NCBI GenBank assembly: GCA_963576725.1
Contig: OY755240.1
Location: 58,590,633-58,654,632 of the forward strand
Source: Azorinus chamasolen
Lineage: Eukaryota; Mollusca; Bivalvia; Cardiida; Solecurtidae
Direction: 5' to 3'
Length of the DNA stretch: 64,000 nucleotides
The notes under the pieces were generated by a model. That model did not search any database, was not told where the DNA came from, and saw nothing but the letters and a program-made list of their open reading frames with translations. How positions within the stretch are numbered: the stretch's first letter is position 1; each line of letters opens with the position of its first letter. Positions 10,401-20,531 of the stretch are shown here, in pieces. Both the position numbers and the translations under genes were made by a program.

Positions 10401-11250
10401 TTGAACCTTTCAACTATGCTAGACATGAGAAAACTCTTAATAGATCTACTTTATTAAATCAAATCAGAACAATATAGAATATCAACATAAATTGAAAAGT
10501 GTAACACATTGAAAATGTTCGACAACTCTTGCCCCTTCGGCTTATGCAAAGGTCACGTGCCCATGATAAACCCACATGATTATGAATTTGTATGTTCCAG
10601 TAAACAATTTCTAAAATAAAGGTTCGAAAAGCACGTGCTCTTTTTCTGGCCGCCATTTTTGTCATAGGGGTGGTGGGAAAACTGGATGGTTTGGGGATTA
10701 ATAGATGAGGATAAAATTACTTAATTGTTTCCTGGTATATATAAAAGATTATTTTGAATTGGATTATTATTTTCTTCAATTTTCACGGTAAACGTTTTCT
10801 GTCCCTAGTCAAAGATTAGGCGGTTCGAAAGACGACCACGCTACAACAAAGTGCACGATCAGTTTACACACCCACTTACGAGCGCCTAATGGAAAGCAGA
10901 TTGTAGACTGTGTCGCTTTTCCAATCAACTGATCTGGGTCTACACTATTTGCAGTTTGCATTTGTCCTTTAGTTGGGGTCCACTCAAATATAAACTCGTA
11001 TTCCCGAATTACTGTGCAGACCGGCACAGTACAGTTCTGCTGATGAATCGGCTGGCGGAACATTCGAAAATTAATTTGCATGCATGCAATTTGTACATTT
11101 AGCATATCTATCAAATATCAAGGCTATCTGTGGATAGTTCATATAATTTTGGAAAAATGTAGCTTCACATTTTCAGTTTATATGTGATATTTTGTTCATA
11201 AAAGTGTTAAATATTCAGAAGAATATGAAATCGTCTTACCTTTCAGCCAT
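3862..11250 (-). CDS. Multi-exon Myb/SANT-like DNA-binding protein
   Basis: Assembled by eye from splice signals: exons 11250-11240, 9077-8980, 6416-6366, 5565-5518 and 4484-3862, with an optional exon 8718-8650. Skipping the optional exon gives 831 nt, a 276-residue protein ending in TAG at 3864-3862. All internal junctions are GT-AG and agree in phase. The N-terminus contains NLTLTFPDGT and VDMPTFRAIVEE. A Thr/Ser/Asn/Glu-rich linker follows. The terminal exon has a trihelix or Myb/SANT-like domain (TWTREAVGLLISLY ... KVECKWRNLI ... GRKTFQYFEEID), a Ser/Glu-rich stretch, and a Lys/Arg/Glu-rich predicted coiled coil (REHEEREKQKDKRANER) at the C-terminus. Such domains bind DNA in the nucleus; target and role are unknown. 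Introns are full of repeats. A transposase-associated Myb protein is possible, but the intron-rich structure argues for a host gene. Confidence 0.72.
4980..5385. mobile_element. Element with two tandem units of about 175 bp and a terminal hairpin
   Basis: Two units (taagttcgaaagaggagataactat..., then taagtcgaaaaaggggcataactat...) are followed by cgccgacgccaacgccgacg and a terminal hairpin AGCTCCACTTTTTgaAAAAGTGGAGCT. The units share the phrases gggttacctacccttgtgaaat and ttctgaga. The element is non-coding; the ORFs across it are not conserved between units. Confidence 0.6.
5518..5565 (-). CDS. 48-nt coding exon of the Myb/SANT-like gene
   Basis: It lies between tttggtttcag and GTAAGTAGC. 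It is phase 1 at both ends, so it is symmetric and can be skipped without a frameshift. It encodes PNTDHTNETSDLSET. It resembles the 51-nt exon at 6366-6416 (RNETSVLSE), suggesting exon duplication. Confidence 0.7.
6366..6416 (-). CDS. 51-nt coding exon of the Myb/SANT-like gene
   Basis: It lies between atctattttcag and GTAAGTAAAC and is phase 1 at both ends. It encodes QATVRNETSVLSENNT plus split codons. The donor and acceptor are both strong. It is paralogous in appearance to the exon at 5518-5565. Confidence 0.7.
6757..7120. mobile_element. hAT-like MITE rich in ATCGATTA motifs
   Basis: The ends are TAGTGTTTCAATgatg and cgattATGAAACCCTA, short inverted repeats of the TAGNGTTTCA kind common in hAT elements. 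The interior holds inverted blocks of ATCGAT/AATCGA. I could not find a clear 8-bp target duplication. Confidence 0.45.
7982..8243 (-). mobile_element. 5'-truncated 3' tail of the Penelope-like element
   Basis: On the minus strand it matches the end of the element at 50515-50771: the ggatggaataagggtgaggt, accggtttaaac, cactgaccgttccaaggcgg and gcatgactcatttttgtact phrases in the same order. It has no RT portion. The ORFs read across it (7692-8168) are an accident of this repeat and recur at every copy. Confidence 0.85.
8650..8718 (-). CDS. 69-nt cassette exon with in-frame TGA and downstream ATG (candidate poison or alternative-start exon)
   Basis: It is bounded by ttactttacttcag and GTATGTATT, is 69 nt long and symmetric in phase 1 like its neighbours. 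When included, the upstream frame reads DQTVI and then TGA. After three bases plus one codon, an ATG in the same frame starts MENFLTSVGPNAGSS, which joins in frame to the 51-nt exon and the Myb domain. Inclusion therefore gives a 40-residue upstream peptide and a separate Myb ORF; skipping gives one long protein. Transcripts are needed to know which occurs. Confidence 0.62.
8980..9077 (-). CDS. 98-nt coding exon 2 of the Myb/SANT-like gene
   Basis: The acceptor is a tandem CAGCAG (9080-9075), so splicing could start at 9077 or 9074 and add or drop one Ser. The donor is AATG followed by GTAGGTAGT. In the frame set by exon 1 it encodes YGRNLTLTFPDGTST, then KVTVDMPTFRAIVEEN. The other open frame across it (8976-9305) ignores these splice sites and is a shadow. 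Confidence 0.68.
9674..9740 (+). repeat. tRNA-derived SINE head
   Basis: The sequence has an A-box-like GGTATAGCGGTAACACG and a B-box-like GGGGTTCAAACT at tRNA spacing, starting ggtggcggtgg. The acceptor ends do not pair well, so this looks like a SINE head rather than a tRNA. The sequence after it (gaacatgcatactaaaaatgaaggttgt) recurs at 38905-38935. Confidence 0.5.
10119..10360. repeat. Interspersed repeat of the aacaagagtttgtttgtgaaacac type
   Basis: It starts aacaagagtttgtttgtgaa, carries gaccttgaaggacgaccatg, and ends ggaaggacagacaacgcg...gccgttttggggcataaa. Start and end phrases match those of the other hairpin/tandem elements (39395-40455), but there is a single unit here. Confidence 0.5.
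11240..11250 (-). CDS. First coding exon of the Myb/SANT-like gene
   Basis: ATGGCTGAAAG is followed by GTAAGACG. The three codons plus two bases join exon 2 in the frame giving MAES(S)YGRNL. The start context is tcaagATGG. A TCACGTGA palindrome lies 11 bases upstream. The evidence is the splice donor and phase match only, so this start is less certain than the later exons. Confidence 0.55.
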
Positions 11251-11260
11251 CTTGATTTAA

Positions 11261-11268
11261 TCACGTGA
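11261..11268. promoter_or_regulatory. TCACGTGA E-box-type palindrome next to the start of the Myb/SANT-like gene
   Basis: The perfect 8-base palindrome contains CACGTG, the core bound by many bHLH factors. CACGTG also occurs close to the two promoter-like modules at 26617-26622 and 45326-45331, so it may be part of a common promoter style here. Binding is not shown. Confidence 0.35.
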
Positions 11269-12033
11269 CTTTGCTTACAGCTGGCTAAAATGCGTTGTAT
11301 AACGTTGGCCGCAATATTTAATTTTATGACGTCACGATGTCAGTCGAATAGAAATAATTACTCAACACAGGGAAATTACTTAATAAATGTGCCAGTCGAA
11401 TACGCCTATTATTTACGCAGATATTTAGCATGGGACCGAAGACTGTCGACTGTCGAAAGTTCTGTTCTTAAAATAGATTTTAAGACCTGGAAATTCCCAT
11501 AAAATCAAAGTACTGATGAACTGATATTTATCACCTCATAGTAATGGTTGCTGAGCAGTATTACCAGTTTGTCGAAACCACTATTAAATTTTCAAACTTT
11601 TTTTCATTTTGCTTTCAATTAATACAACATTTGATAATAAAGTTTACTTTGACGAACAGGTAGTTTGCCGAAACCACCATAATTCACAGGCAGTGCTATA
11701 GGAAATAAAGAAGAAGGGTTGTTTAGTATATTAGAGTAGTGGTATTAATAGTATTAATTACTATCCCCGACCACAGCACCGAGGCTCTGGTTGTTGGCCC
11801 TCTTTGATATAAAGCTACTTACTGAAGGCTATTGCTACGGCTCTATCACATGGGGCTTGGGCTCATAGACGTAGGTTGAAGTTGCTAACTTTATATTGTT
11901 TTAAAAATACATGTAGATTCAGTTAATAATGTCATTAATGATGATGCACACAAGTCGATTAAAGCGTTGATCTAGGCTAAATAAATACCGTTCTTTAAGG
12001 AATTACAGACTCTGCACAAACAAAAACTTCATA

Positions 12034-12657
12034 AAAGGGATATGATCCTGTATTACTACAACATACTGCATGTTTGGTTGTGAACCCTTTTACAGTTGGC
12101 AATCACGCTGGCCTCTTTGCATGTACGTCGACAAGAAAGGTTTAGTACTCTATGAAGGCGACCTCTTAAATCCAGAAATGGAAGGAGAACGTCGGATATC
12201 TGTACTATTTCATTTTTGTCGTACCCTTTATTACTTTTCTACAGTTACTCTGTTTGCAGCTCAATCATTGAGTACACTAGCGATAGGTGGATACAGTATG
12301 TTCAATTAAATGTTTTTTTGTTATACATGCACTTTACCGCTGTAATTGCTGTCGCGATTGTTGTAGATTAGTCGGAGAGGGGATACGTTTATTTACACTG
12401 TTTGTCTTTTAGGATAGGGATGGAATAAGGGTGAGGTTGGGCGCCCATAAACCGGTTTAAACCCCCGGTGACTTTTGTCACTGACCGTTCCAAGGCGGTA
12501 CTTCCATCTTCCTCCTATTGTATGTTTGTTTTGTCTTTGTGCGTCTCTTGTTGTTTTTTCTACCTATGTACATTTGCTGTTTCCTTGTGTTGCTGTTCGG
12601 GCGAGTGTTTGTTCTGTATGTGGTGTTTCCTGCATGACTCATTTTTGTACTTGTATG
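12034..12657 (+). pseudogene. 5'-truncated Penelope-like copy (C-terminus plus 3' tail)
   Basis: It is nearly identical to 50152-50771, starting at gggatatgatcctgtattac, which encodes the last part of the RT ORF, and ending in tgactcatttttgtactt. The truncation inside the coding sequence and the intact 3' end fit target-primed reverse transcription with early termination. The copy is young, because few differences separate it from the donor-like element 38 kb away. Confidence 0.85.
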
Positions 12658-13017
12658 CATTAAAGTGTATTCAATTACTTATCTTCATATCAATACAGAT
12701 ATACGCGCTTTCATTTACATTTTGAGATAGTTTTAAAACATAACTTTGACATCGTACATTTTAAAAGGGATTTCCTATAAAAGCAACTTGAACTATTTCA
12801 ATAACTGCTTCTTCTACTCCAAGTCATTTTCATTGCATGCTTCTCTGCTAGTATAATAACAAGCAACCCTTCATAGATCTAGTTCTCTGTACTAGTAGAA
12901 TCTCCAAACATTGAAATAAATATTGCAGAGATTGTTTTGTACATTATGTCAATATTTGAATGCCGCTGAATATCTTTTTTAAAAGATATTTCTTGATAGA
13001 ACTGGGTTGGGTTTCCA

Positions 13018-13735
13018 GTCTAAAATTGTGCAAGACAGAATTTAACAATGAGAGCAAGCAGTTTTAATTCGTTAGCATTTGAGGTAGACATGAGCCGTTT
13101 GTATTTATAAATATTTGGATTTTGTATGTAATATTGTTTTATGTGTATTTTCCTTTGTTGATTAAACTTATCACATACTAGCAGATAATGGTATTCGTCA
13201 CCAACAGCATTTTTGTTGCAGTGGGAGCACTTCCTGTCTTGGTATTCAACCGATTGCCATCCCCCTATTTCATCGGGAAAGTGATGGTTACCAATGTGGA
13301 ATTTAGCTAAGGGTATGCATAATGATTTTTTCAGTGTCAATAAAAACTTTTCAAGTTCAATATTATGTTTAATTAGGGAATAGTTAGTACCTTTGGATGA
13401 TTCTAATAAAGAGCTGTTCCATTTTTCTTTAAATTGGTCTAAGAGTAATTGGCTTACTATCTTACTTACATTGTTTGAATTGAAAGATGCCCGTGAGTAC
13501 CAGAGATCGGGTCTGCTGATTTCAATGAGAATACGATTCTTAGGCATTCATGAGTTGTTATTTGTCCGTGTTATTCTACGGCCAAACAACCACTCATGTG
13601 ATATTTAATATCCTCACTTGGTGTAATATTCTCCATGTAATACGATTCACAAACTATACTTTATCTGCCTACACGATGTGTCCGTTTTACGCTATTTTTA
13701 CGCGATTTGGGGTATTCCAGATTTACTTTTAGAAC
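13018..13735 (-). pseudogene. LINE copy 1, C-terminal fragment
   Basis: The minus-strand ORF (13547-13020, 175 residues) ends with a conserved LINE ORF2 C-terminal region: LAKFHIGNHHFPDEIGGW, then a Cys/His cluster CSHCNKNAVGDEYHYLLVC. This is the zinc-knuckle-like tail that follows RT in many Jockey-superfamily or related LINEs. No RT core is present in this copy. A second copy in the same orientation follows at 13736. Confidence 0.7.
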
Positions 13736-16050
13736 TTGATTGGGATTTCAGTTTAAAAGTGTGCAAGACAACATTTAACGAAGAGAGCAAGCAGTTGTAA
13801 TTATTCATGGTTTGACATGAGCTGTTTTTAAACAATTATAGATAATTGGATTTTGTATGTAATACTGTAATATGTACATTTCCTTTGTTAATTAAACTTA
13901 TGTGTTAAGTGCGTGTGTGGCGGCCGTAAAACGTCGCCCCGTACTTCATTCTCAGTGTTGTTATACCTTCTGATCCTTCGAGATCATGAATTTCAGTACT
14001 TCTTGTTCTGAAAATTGAATACCGCTTAAGCCGGTGCTAGGGGGCGTTAGCAGTGTTGCACTTTCAATTACTGTTCATGAACAGACTCAATAAAACCGAG
14101 TCTGCAATTTTCTCTTTTTGTCTTGTAATTTTTGCTCACGGGGGATCACCCCCTTTCAGAATTTATAATCTTCACAACAGCAGGTGTTAAGTGCGTGTGT
14201 GGCGGCCGTAAAACGTCGCCCGTACTTCATTCTCAGTGGTGTTATACCTTCTGATCCTTCGAGATCATGAATTTCAGTACTTCTTGTTCTGAAAATTGAA
14301 TACCGCTTAAGCCGGTGCTAGGGGGCGTGAGCAGTGTTGCACTTTCAATTACTGTTCATGAACAGACTCAATAAAACCGAGTCTGCAATTTTCTCTTTTG
14401 TCTTGTAATTTTTGCTCACGGGGGATCACCCCCTTTCAGAATTTATAATCTTCACAACAGCAGGTGTTAAGTGCGTGTGTGGCGGCCGTAAAACGTCGCC
14501 CCGTACTTCATTCTCAGTGTTGTTATACCTTCTGATCCTTCGAGATCATGAATTTCAGTACTTCTTGTTCTGAAAATTGAATACCGCTTAAGCCGGTGCT
14601 AGGGGGCGTGAGCAGTGTTGCACTTTCAATTACTGTTCATGAACAGACTCAATAAAACCGAGTCTGCAATTTTCTCTTTTTGTCTTGTAATTTTTGCTCA
14701 CGGGGGATCACCCCCTTTCAGAATTTATAATCTTCACAACAGCAGGTGTTAAGTGCGTGTGTGGCGACCGTAAAACGTCGCCCCGTACTTCATTCTCAGT
14801 GTTGTTATACCTTCTGATCCTTCGAGATCATGAATTTCAGTACTTCTTGTTCTGAAAATTGAATACCGCTTAAGCCGGTGCTAGGGGGCGTGAGCAGTGT
14901 TGCACTTTCAATTACTGTTCATGAACAGACTCAATAAAACCGAGTCTGCAATTTTCTCTTTTTGTCTTGTAATTTTTGCTCACGGGGGATCACCCCCTTT
15001 CAGAATTTATCACACACTAGCATATAATGGTATTCATTACACTAGCATTTCTTACAGAGATATTTCTTACTGTCTTGGTACAAAACAAATTGCAACCGTC
15101 CCATTTCAACGGGTAAATGGTGGCTACCTGTGCGGAATTTGGCTAGAGGTATGTATAATGATATTATGAGTGTCAATAAATACTTCTCAAGTTCAATACT
15201 GGTTTTCATTAGGGAATACTAAATGATTTTTGAAGCTTCGAGTAAAGAGCTTTTCAATGTTTTATTTAAATTGGTCTGTGCGTACCAGAGATCGGGTATG
15301 ACGATTTCAGTCAGAATATGTTTGATATATTCTTATCATTTAGATCGGAAGGTTTGCTCTTTAATTTAGATTTGTCTGTTATTTCTAATGTAAAGCGCCC
15401 TAGTTCGGCATATACCTAGTAATTAGGTGCTGTTGTTGTTTTCTTTTTATTATATGTTTTAAGAAGCTAAGGTGTATTCGTTCTAGTATTTTTTTATTTT
15501 CGTAGCCCGAGATTTCACTGACTTATGTCATTGGGAGATTGGCAGAATGGTGTTGTCAAATAGTTTGGCTGTAGATCAATTGGTAAGTCAAGGTCTGTAG
15601 ATACGTGTGTAAAGAATGTGTAGTGTTTTTATCTGTTTGTTGAGCAGAGTGTCTCCGTGCTTGTAAAAAACTTCCAGACTTTGAAATTATAGTACCAAGA
15701 TATTTGTATGAGTTAATTATGTCAGTGTTATTGCCAATTATCTGAAATGTTGTAGTTGTTTTACCTGATCCAAATACTACTATCTTTGTCTGTTCAATGT
15801 TAATATCTAGTTTCCAGAGTTTACAGTATTCAGCAAATTTATCTCAACATTGTTGCATTGATTATTTCACCTGTATTGTCTGCATATAGCAACAAAAATA
15901 TTCGTAAATATTGGTCCATTTGCCCATCTATATTAAAAGAAACTCCAAATTCTTTGTTTTTGTAGGACGCTCCAATGATCATTTAGATAAATTGAAAATA
16001 GTGCCCTTTCTGACACTGCGTTGGCAGCCGAGGAAAGCTTTTTCTCGCCA
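13736..16050 (-). pseudogene. LINE copy 2, decayed RT, split by a tandem SINE-like array
   Basis: The left end repeats the C-terminal region of copy 1. The interior (15300-15990) reads on the minus strand as RT palm and thumb sequence: LLYADNTGE in place of the catalytic YADD, then KFAEYCKLWKLDIN, KIVVFGSG and YKYLGTIISKSGSF. Frameshifts and stops are present and the catalytic second Asp is lost, so it is dead. Removing 13902-15008 rejoins sequence matching copy 1 (attaaactta, then tcacacactagcatataatgg). Confidence 0.75.
13902..15008 (+). repeat. Four tandem units of a structured 280-bp SINE-like repeat
   Basis: Units start at 13902, 14184, 14464 and 14746 (periods 282, 280 and 282) and are almost identical. 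Each unit contains hairpins: TGATC-CTTCGA-GATCA, the 14-base palindrome CTGTTCATGAACAG, CAGACTC-AATAAAACC-GAGTCTG, GGGGG-ATCA-CCCCC, and a long-range pair CGTGAGCA/TGCTCACG enclosing the middle ones. The array sits in a LINE, with TTAT at both edges. Single units lie at 23558-23795 and 48948-49159 and fragments at 18640-18790, 20008-20113 and 46629-46665. I see no pol III box and no hammerhead core. Confidence 0.85.
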
Positions 16051-16053
16051 TCT

Positions 16054-16266
16054 AAAAGTACAAAAATGAGTCATGCAGGAAACACCACGTACAGAACAAA
16101 CACTCGCCCGAACAGCAACACAAGGAAAAAGCAAATGTACATAAGTAGAAAAAACAACAAGAGACGCACAAAGACAAAACAAACACACAATAGGAGGAAG
16201 ATGGAAGTACCGCCTTGGAACGGTCAGTGACAAAAGTCACTGGGGGGTTAAACCGGTTTATGGGCG
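16054..16266 (-). mobile_element. 5'-truncated Penelope-like 3' tail
   Basis: It matches the tail at 50557-50771 on the minus strand from tttatgggcg-type sequence to aaaagtacaaaaatgagtca. It abuts the end of LINE copy 2. It is shorter than the copy at 7982-8243, as expected for an independent truncation. Confidence 0.85.
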
Positions 16267-16542
16267 ACAGATATACATGGTTTTATATTGTTATACATGA
16301 TTTTTGACCACTGCAAATATTTTCTCCATAATTCCATTTTTAAATAGTTTCTGGATATTTTCCATGTGAACCACCAGATATTAGTATCCACTTTTCTCTA
16401 TTCACTACTGTGGATAACTATTATGTTTTTGTCATGTACAGCAAAGTGCGAGATCGCTCTAAAATTCATAACAAAGCAAATCAAACAAACAGTTTTTAAT
16501 TGTGTGTATTTGAAAGGTAATATTAACTGCGTGGAGTCTTAA

Positions 16543-17680
16543 TTATACCCCCCACAACGAAGTTTGGGGGGGTATACTGGAATCAGGTTGTCCGTCTGTC
16601 CGTCTGTCCGTCTGTCCGTCCGTCTGTCCGTCCGTCCGTCTGTCCGTCCGTGGACACAATTTTGTCCGGCCTTCTTCTTCTACAGTTTTGCTTCAATTTT
16701 GTTGAAAGTTCATATATAGCCATATGACCATATAAACCTGTGCACCGCATATTTCCGTTATGATCGGACCACTACTTCAGGAGTTATCTCCCCTTTTTAG
16801 TCCCGTACCAATGTTTTCCGGTTTTCTGGACTTTTTATGGAAGTGACTCCAGATATTAACTCTATATTTAGTACAAAGCTAAATCTGTATAAGTTACAGC
16901 TTATGTTACAATCTCAGTCCGGTTGAATAATTATTTCCAGAGTTATTGCCCTTGTACTTTAATTTTTGTCTTCAAATTTGGGATTTTCCGGGCTTTTCTT
17001 GGAAGTGGTTGCAGATATTAACTTTATATTTGGCATAAAGCTAACTCTACATGATTTACAGCTTAATTCCCAATCTCAGTCTGGTTGAATAATTTTTGCC
17101 AGAGTTATGGCCCTTGAACTTTAATTTTTTGTCAAATTTTCAGTTTTCCGGACTTTTCTTGGATGTGGTTGCAGATATTAACTTTATATTGGGCATAAAG
17201 CTAACTCTACATGATTTACAGCTTAATTCCCAATCTCAGTCTGGTTGAATAATTTTTGCCAGAGTTATGGCCCTTGAACTTTAATTTTTTGTCAAATTTT
17301 CAGTTTTCCGGTCTTTCTTTGGAAGTGGTTGCAGATATTAACTTCATATTTGACATAAAAATAAATCTAGATGAGGTACAGCTTAAGTTCAAATATCGGT
17401 CTGGTTGAATAATTTTTGTCAGAGTTATGGTCCTTGAACTTAATGTTTTTCTGAAAAGGTACCTAGCTTTAGAACTTTGGATTTGACAAAAATCTCATGA
17501 AAGGGTCTTATTTCTAAGAATTATTCTTCATTTTTATTACATAAATTGGGTTGGGGCATGTATTGTTTTTAAATCTCTTCACGTTTCTGTATGTACATAT
17601 GTTCAGATTGATGATAGGTGTTCTGACAAGCAGACAGGTGGGGGGGGGTATTCGTTAGCCTTTGGCTTACAGTTCTAGTT
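16543..17680. mobile_element. Hairpin / SSR / tandem-repeat element
   Basis: It begins with the hairpin TATACCCCCC...GGGGGGTATA (16543-16576), then a (TCCGTCTG)n microsatellite, then about four units of 160 bp (cagagttatggcccttgaac at 17101, 17261 and 17421, with a diverged one near 16939), and ends gtgggggggggtattcg. The ATACCCCCC ends are inverted. It has the same plan as 62343-64000. No ORF runs through. Confidence 0.7.
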
Positions 17681-17991
17681 GAATAAAAATTTACAGTTTT
17701 TATTTGTAACCATCATATCACACCTGTTCGTTGCGTCATAGTTTCGTATACCTTGTCCTTTTCACTTTTTATATACTATCTTGTTGTCATAGAAAGGCGT
17801 ACAGTAAAAACTCAATTATTCGAATACACAAAAACGCATCATTTTTTCTAGACCTATCAGCTTAATACAGGATGTAAGTCGTACAGAAAGCTCCTCTAGG
17901 ACATACCAGCATGAGTTCCAGCCTGGATTAACAGCTACCTGCCCAATAGTGTCTGAAATTCTTCTATGCTAATATATCGAACTGTAGAGGT

Positions 17992-18224
17992 TTAACCCAT
18001 TCCCTCCTGAACTACTTTTAGACCCAATCTCTTTGAATAAATCTACCAAGAAGGAGCATGTACTAGATAAAAGGATTTTTTGTTTTAGATATGTGTACTT
18101 TTTAAACCACTGTGATAAATAGAGCATTTGCTCCTATGGATCAATTGTTCTATTTATCACCATGGTTTCAAAACATGACATTTACAGAGGCGTCAAAAGG
18201 CGTCAGTAGGAGCGAATGAGTTAA
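17992..18224. mobile_element. MITE family A, full copy
   Basis: The ends TTAACCCATTCCCTCC and AGGAGCGAATGAGTTAA are inverted. The centre holds an interrupted palindrome, AATAGAGCATTTGCTCCtat...gttctatttatcac. It is 233 bp and non-coding. Confidence 0.75.
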
Positions 18225-18639
18225 CTGTACTGTTATTGTCGCAATATTTTTGTTTTAGCTTTCAGGCTACCACTCAAAATGAATATAAGAGAACCCATTA
18301 TCTATCTGCTGGCCATCATGTGTCGCTATGTATACATGTACATAGAATCTGCAAAACGCACTGACGTTAAAAAGAGGAGTTCAACACGATAGTCGTCAGC
18401 TTCAGAGGTAATAGTCTGTACTATTTTTTCTTGAGGGAATATCAGTCGCTAACGAACAAAATATATATTATTCAACTGATATACTCTGCAGTTTTAATAC
18501 ATATGTATAAATAACCATAATTGTATAAATCAGAAAGTGTAATGTAGAAATATATCTCAGCATTTTGATATGCACTTAAAAGTGATGGAAAGTTCTGACA
18601 GTACTATATCCTTCAAAAGCAAAGGCAGCAGATATCGAT

Positions 18640-18857
18640 TGTATTGAGTCTGTTCATGAGCTGTTATTAAAACTACAACACTACTCATGCCCGCTATTCA
18701 TTTTTTCAAAACTAATAATATCGAAACTAATGATCCCGAAGGACCAGAAAATATAGCAACACTGAGAAGTAATGGGTGATCTTTTATACTGTTTGATGTA
18801 CATCATTAAACGGTTGAATTGTTTCCTGCGTGACTCATATTTGTACTTTTATATGGG
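18640..18857 (-). repeat. Old diverged SINE-like unit, followed by a Penelope tail scrap
   Basis: From 18640 to 18790 the sequence follows the 280-bp unit in reverse orientation (tattgagtctgttcatgagc, gatcccgaaggaccaga, caacactgagaa) with many substitutions, so the family has been active over a long time. From 18820 to 18857 gtttcctgcgtgactcatat is a plus-strand scrap of the Penelope 3' end. Confidence 0.6.
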
Positions 18858-20007
18858 TGCCGTTTTGATGTTTTAGGCCAATACTACTGAACATTGCAAT
18901 ACGGACATAGTGTAACACCGGTACTTATTTTATATATGTTCTCAAGATCATTTATCTACCGCAATAATGTCAGAGCGCCTGATACAATCATTTATCTTAC
19001 CTCCTAATAAATTCAAGTCATTCCATTGGTCAATTGAGGTCACGTGAAAACCCTGTAAATCCCATATGGGATTACTAAAATCCTTATCATGCCTTTACAA
19101 GAGGTAACTATCTTGCTTGGTAGCCTGTTGCTTTTCTCCAACTTATAATAATCATGTATGTTTATCCTAACATAGTTTTTAAAAATGCATACATATATGT
19201 TTTGCTTTATTTGCATTGAAATATAAATATGATAAAAAGCCAAAAACAAAATATATTAACGACATTTGAGTAAAGAAAACAATTATAGTATTTTGCTCTA
19301 TTAAAGGGATGTAATTTACAAGAAAATATCTGTCGTATAAGGTCGCAAGAGATATATTGGCAGAAAAGTATACGAAATGATACGTGTATAAGATTATAGA
19401 TTTGATGTACTGTTTAGATATTGTGTGAGACAGCCATTATTCTATAGTTGTAGCATTTTTGTGGTTGTTTCTAAGAAGGCAATACGTCCGCTCAAAGCCA
19501 TACTTGTAAGCATATGATGCAATCATGTGTGAAATGCTTGAAATTAAATGTAGTCGGTAAGATAAATTCGTTATGCACCGCTTAACTAATACTATCGGTG
19601 GACGATAACTGTTATGTCAGTTTCACCCATTTAGATAATTTAAGAATCAGAATAGTATTGCTAATAGCTAAACGTTTGTGCTTGATTAACCATGCAAATG
19701 TCACGTGGTATACTTAAAGGCACACATGTCTCCTTCTTCAAAGAGTTTAAATTTGGAGTTAGAAGAGGAAACGCGTGCCTATAGTATGCTAAATGTCTTG
19801 TTTTCAGGATCTCCTGACCATAAATTTACGTTTTACTATTTTACTTTTCATGGATTACCTCTGTAATACATTACAAACTGGAATTCCAGGATGCATAATA
19901 AATTCAGTTATCTTATGGGTCCTGCCTAAAAAGTTACGGGCTCTAAGTATCATCTCTGCTCTCACTCCGTTATTTTGCTTAAATAAAGCGTTTTCATATT
20001 CAAGTTC

Positions 20008-20113
20008 AAGCGGTATTCAATTTTCAGAACAAGAAGTACTGAAATTCATGATCGCGAAGGATCAGAAGGTATAACAACACTGAGAATGAAGTACGGGGCG
20101 ACGTTTACGGCCG
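20008..20113 (-). repeat. SINE-like unit, partial
   Basis: It matches one end of the 280-bp unit (caagcggtattcaattttca through gtacggggcgacgtttacgg) in reverse orientation and then stops at both sides. It is less diverged than the copy at 18640. Confidence 0.75.
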
Positions 20114-20484
20114 AACTCTACCGAACTCTACCACTATCGACAATATACATTTTTAGTTAACTGTAATTTTAAAACTAATATAATGTAAAACCCCAGTGCG
20201 ACCAACAAAATATGTCTAATTCAGATTCCTTGAACTAATCTGATTTTACAGTTTCTGTCATAGTCAATCGGCCATGTGTTCACGTGATATTATAATACTC
20301 GTCTTTTTCATATACATGATGACATTATGTCACCCACTAATAGTATAAAGTAAAGCGTATACATGTATAAAGGATTTTCTAGAGCTGTTGTTTAGCGTGT
20401 GACTCGGTTGTAGTTTTCTTTTCATTTAACACATAGCAGTTATATATATATTTTAGTTGAAAGAACAAACTGAGCATCTCTGCC

Positions 20485-20531
20485 ATGGAAGGTTCAAACA
20501 CTCAACCGGAAGTGGAAATTCTTTACTCAAG
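20485..20531 (+). CDS. Candidate short first exon (possibly of the LRAT-domain gene)
   Basis: ATG in a strong context (ctgccATGG) opens 15 codons, MEGSNTQPEVEILYS, and two bases, followed by the donor GTAAAAC. A TATATATATA run lies about 40 bases upstream. The phase fits the LRAT exon at 53087, completing an Arg codon. That would need an intron of 32,555 bp, and phase agreement alone has a one-in-three chance, so the link is a hypothesis. Confidence 0.35.

Noticed and set aside
10459..10665. Minus-strand ORF starting MTKMAARKRARAF at an ATGGCGGCC site
   Set aside because: The start context is attractive, but the rest has no domain, no clear splice donor after the basic part and no conservation evidence here.
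13902..15008. Hammerhead-type retrozyme in the 280-bp tandem units
   Set aside because: The tandem layout suggested it, but I could not find a CTGATGA...GAAA core on either strand. CTGATCCTTCGAG is a different hairpin.
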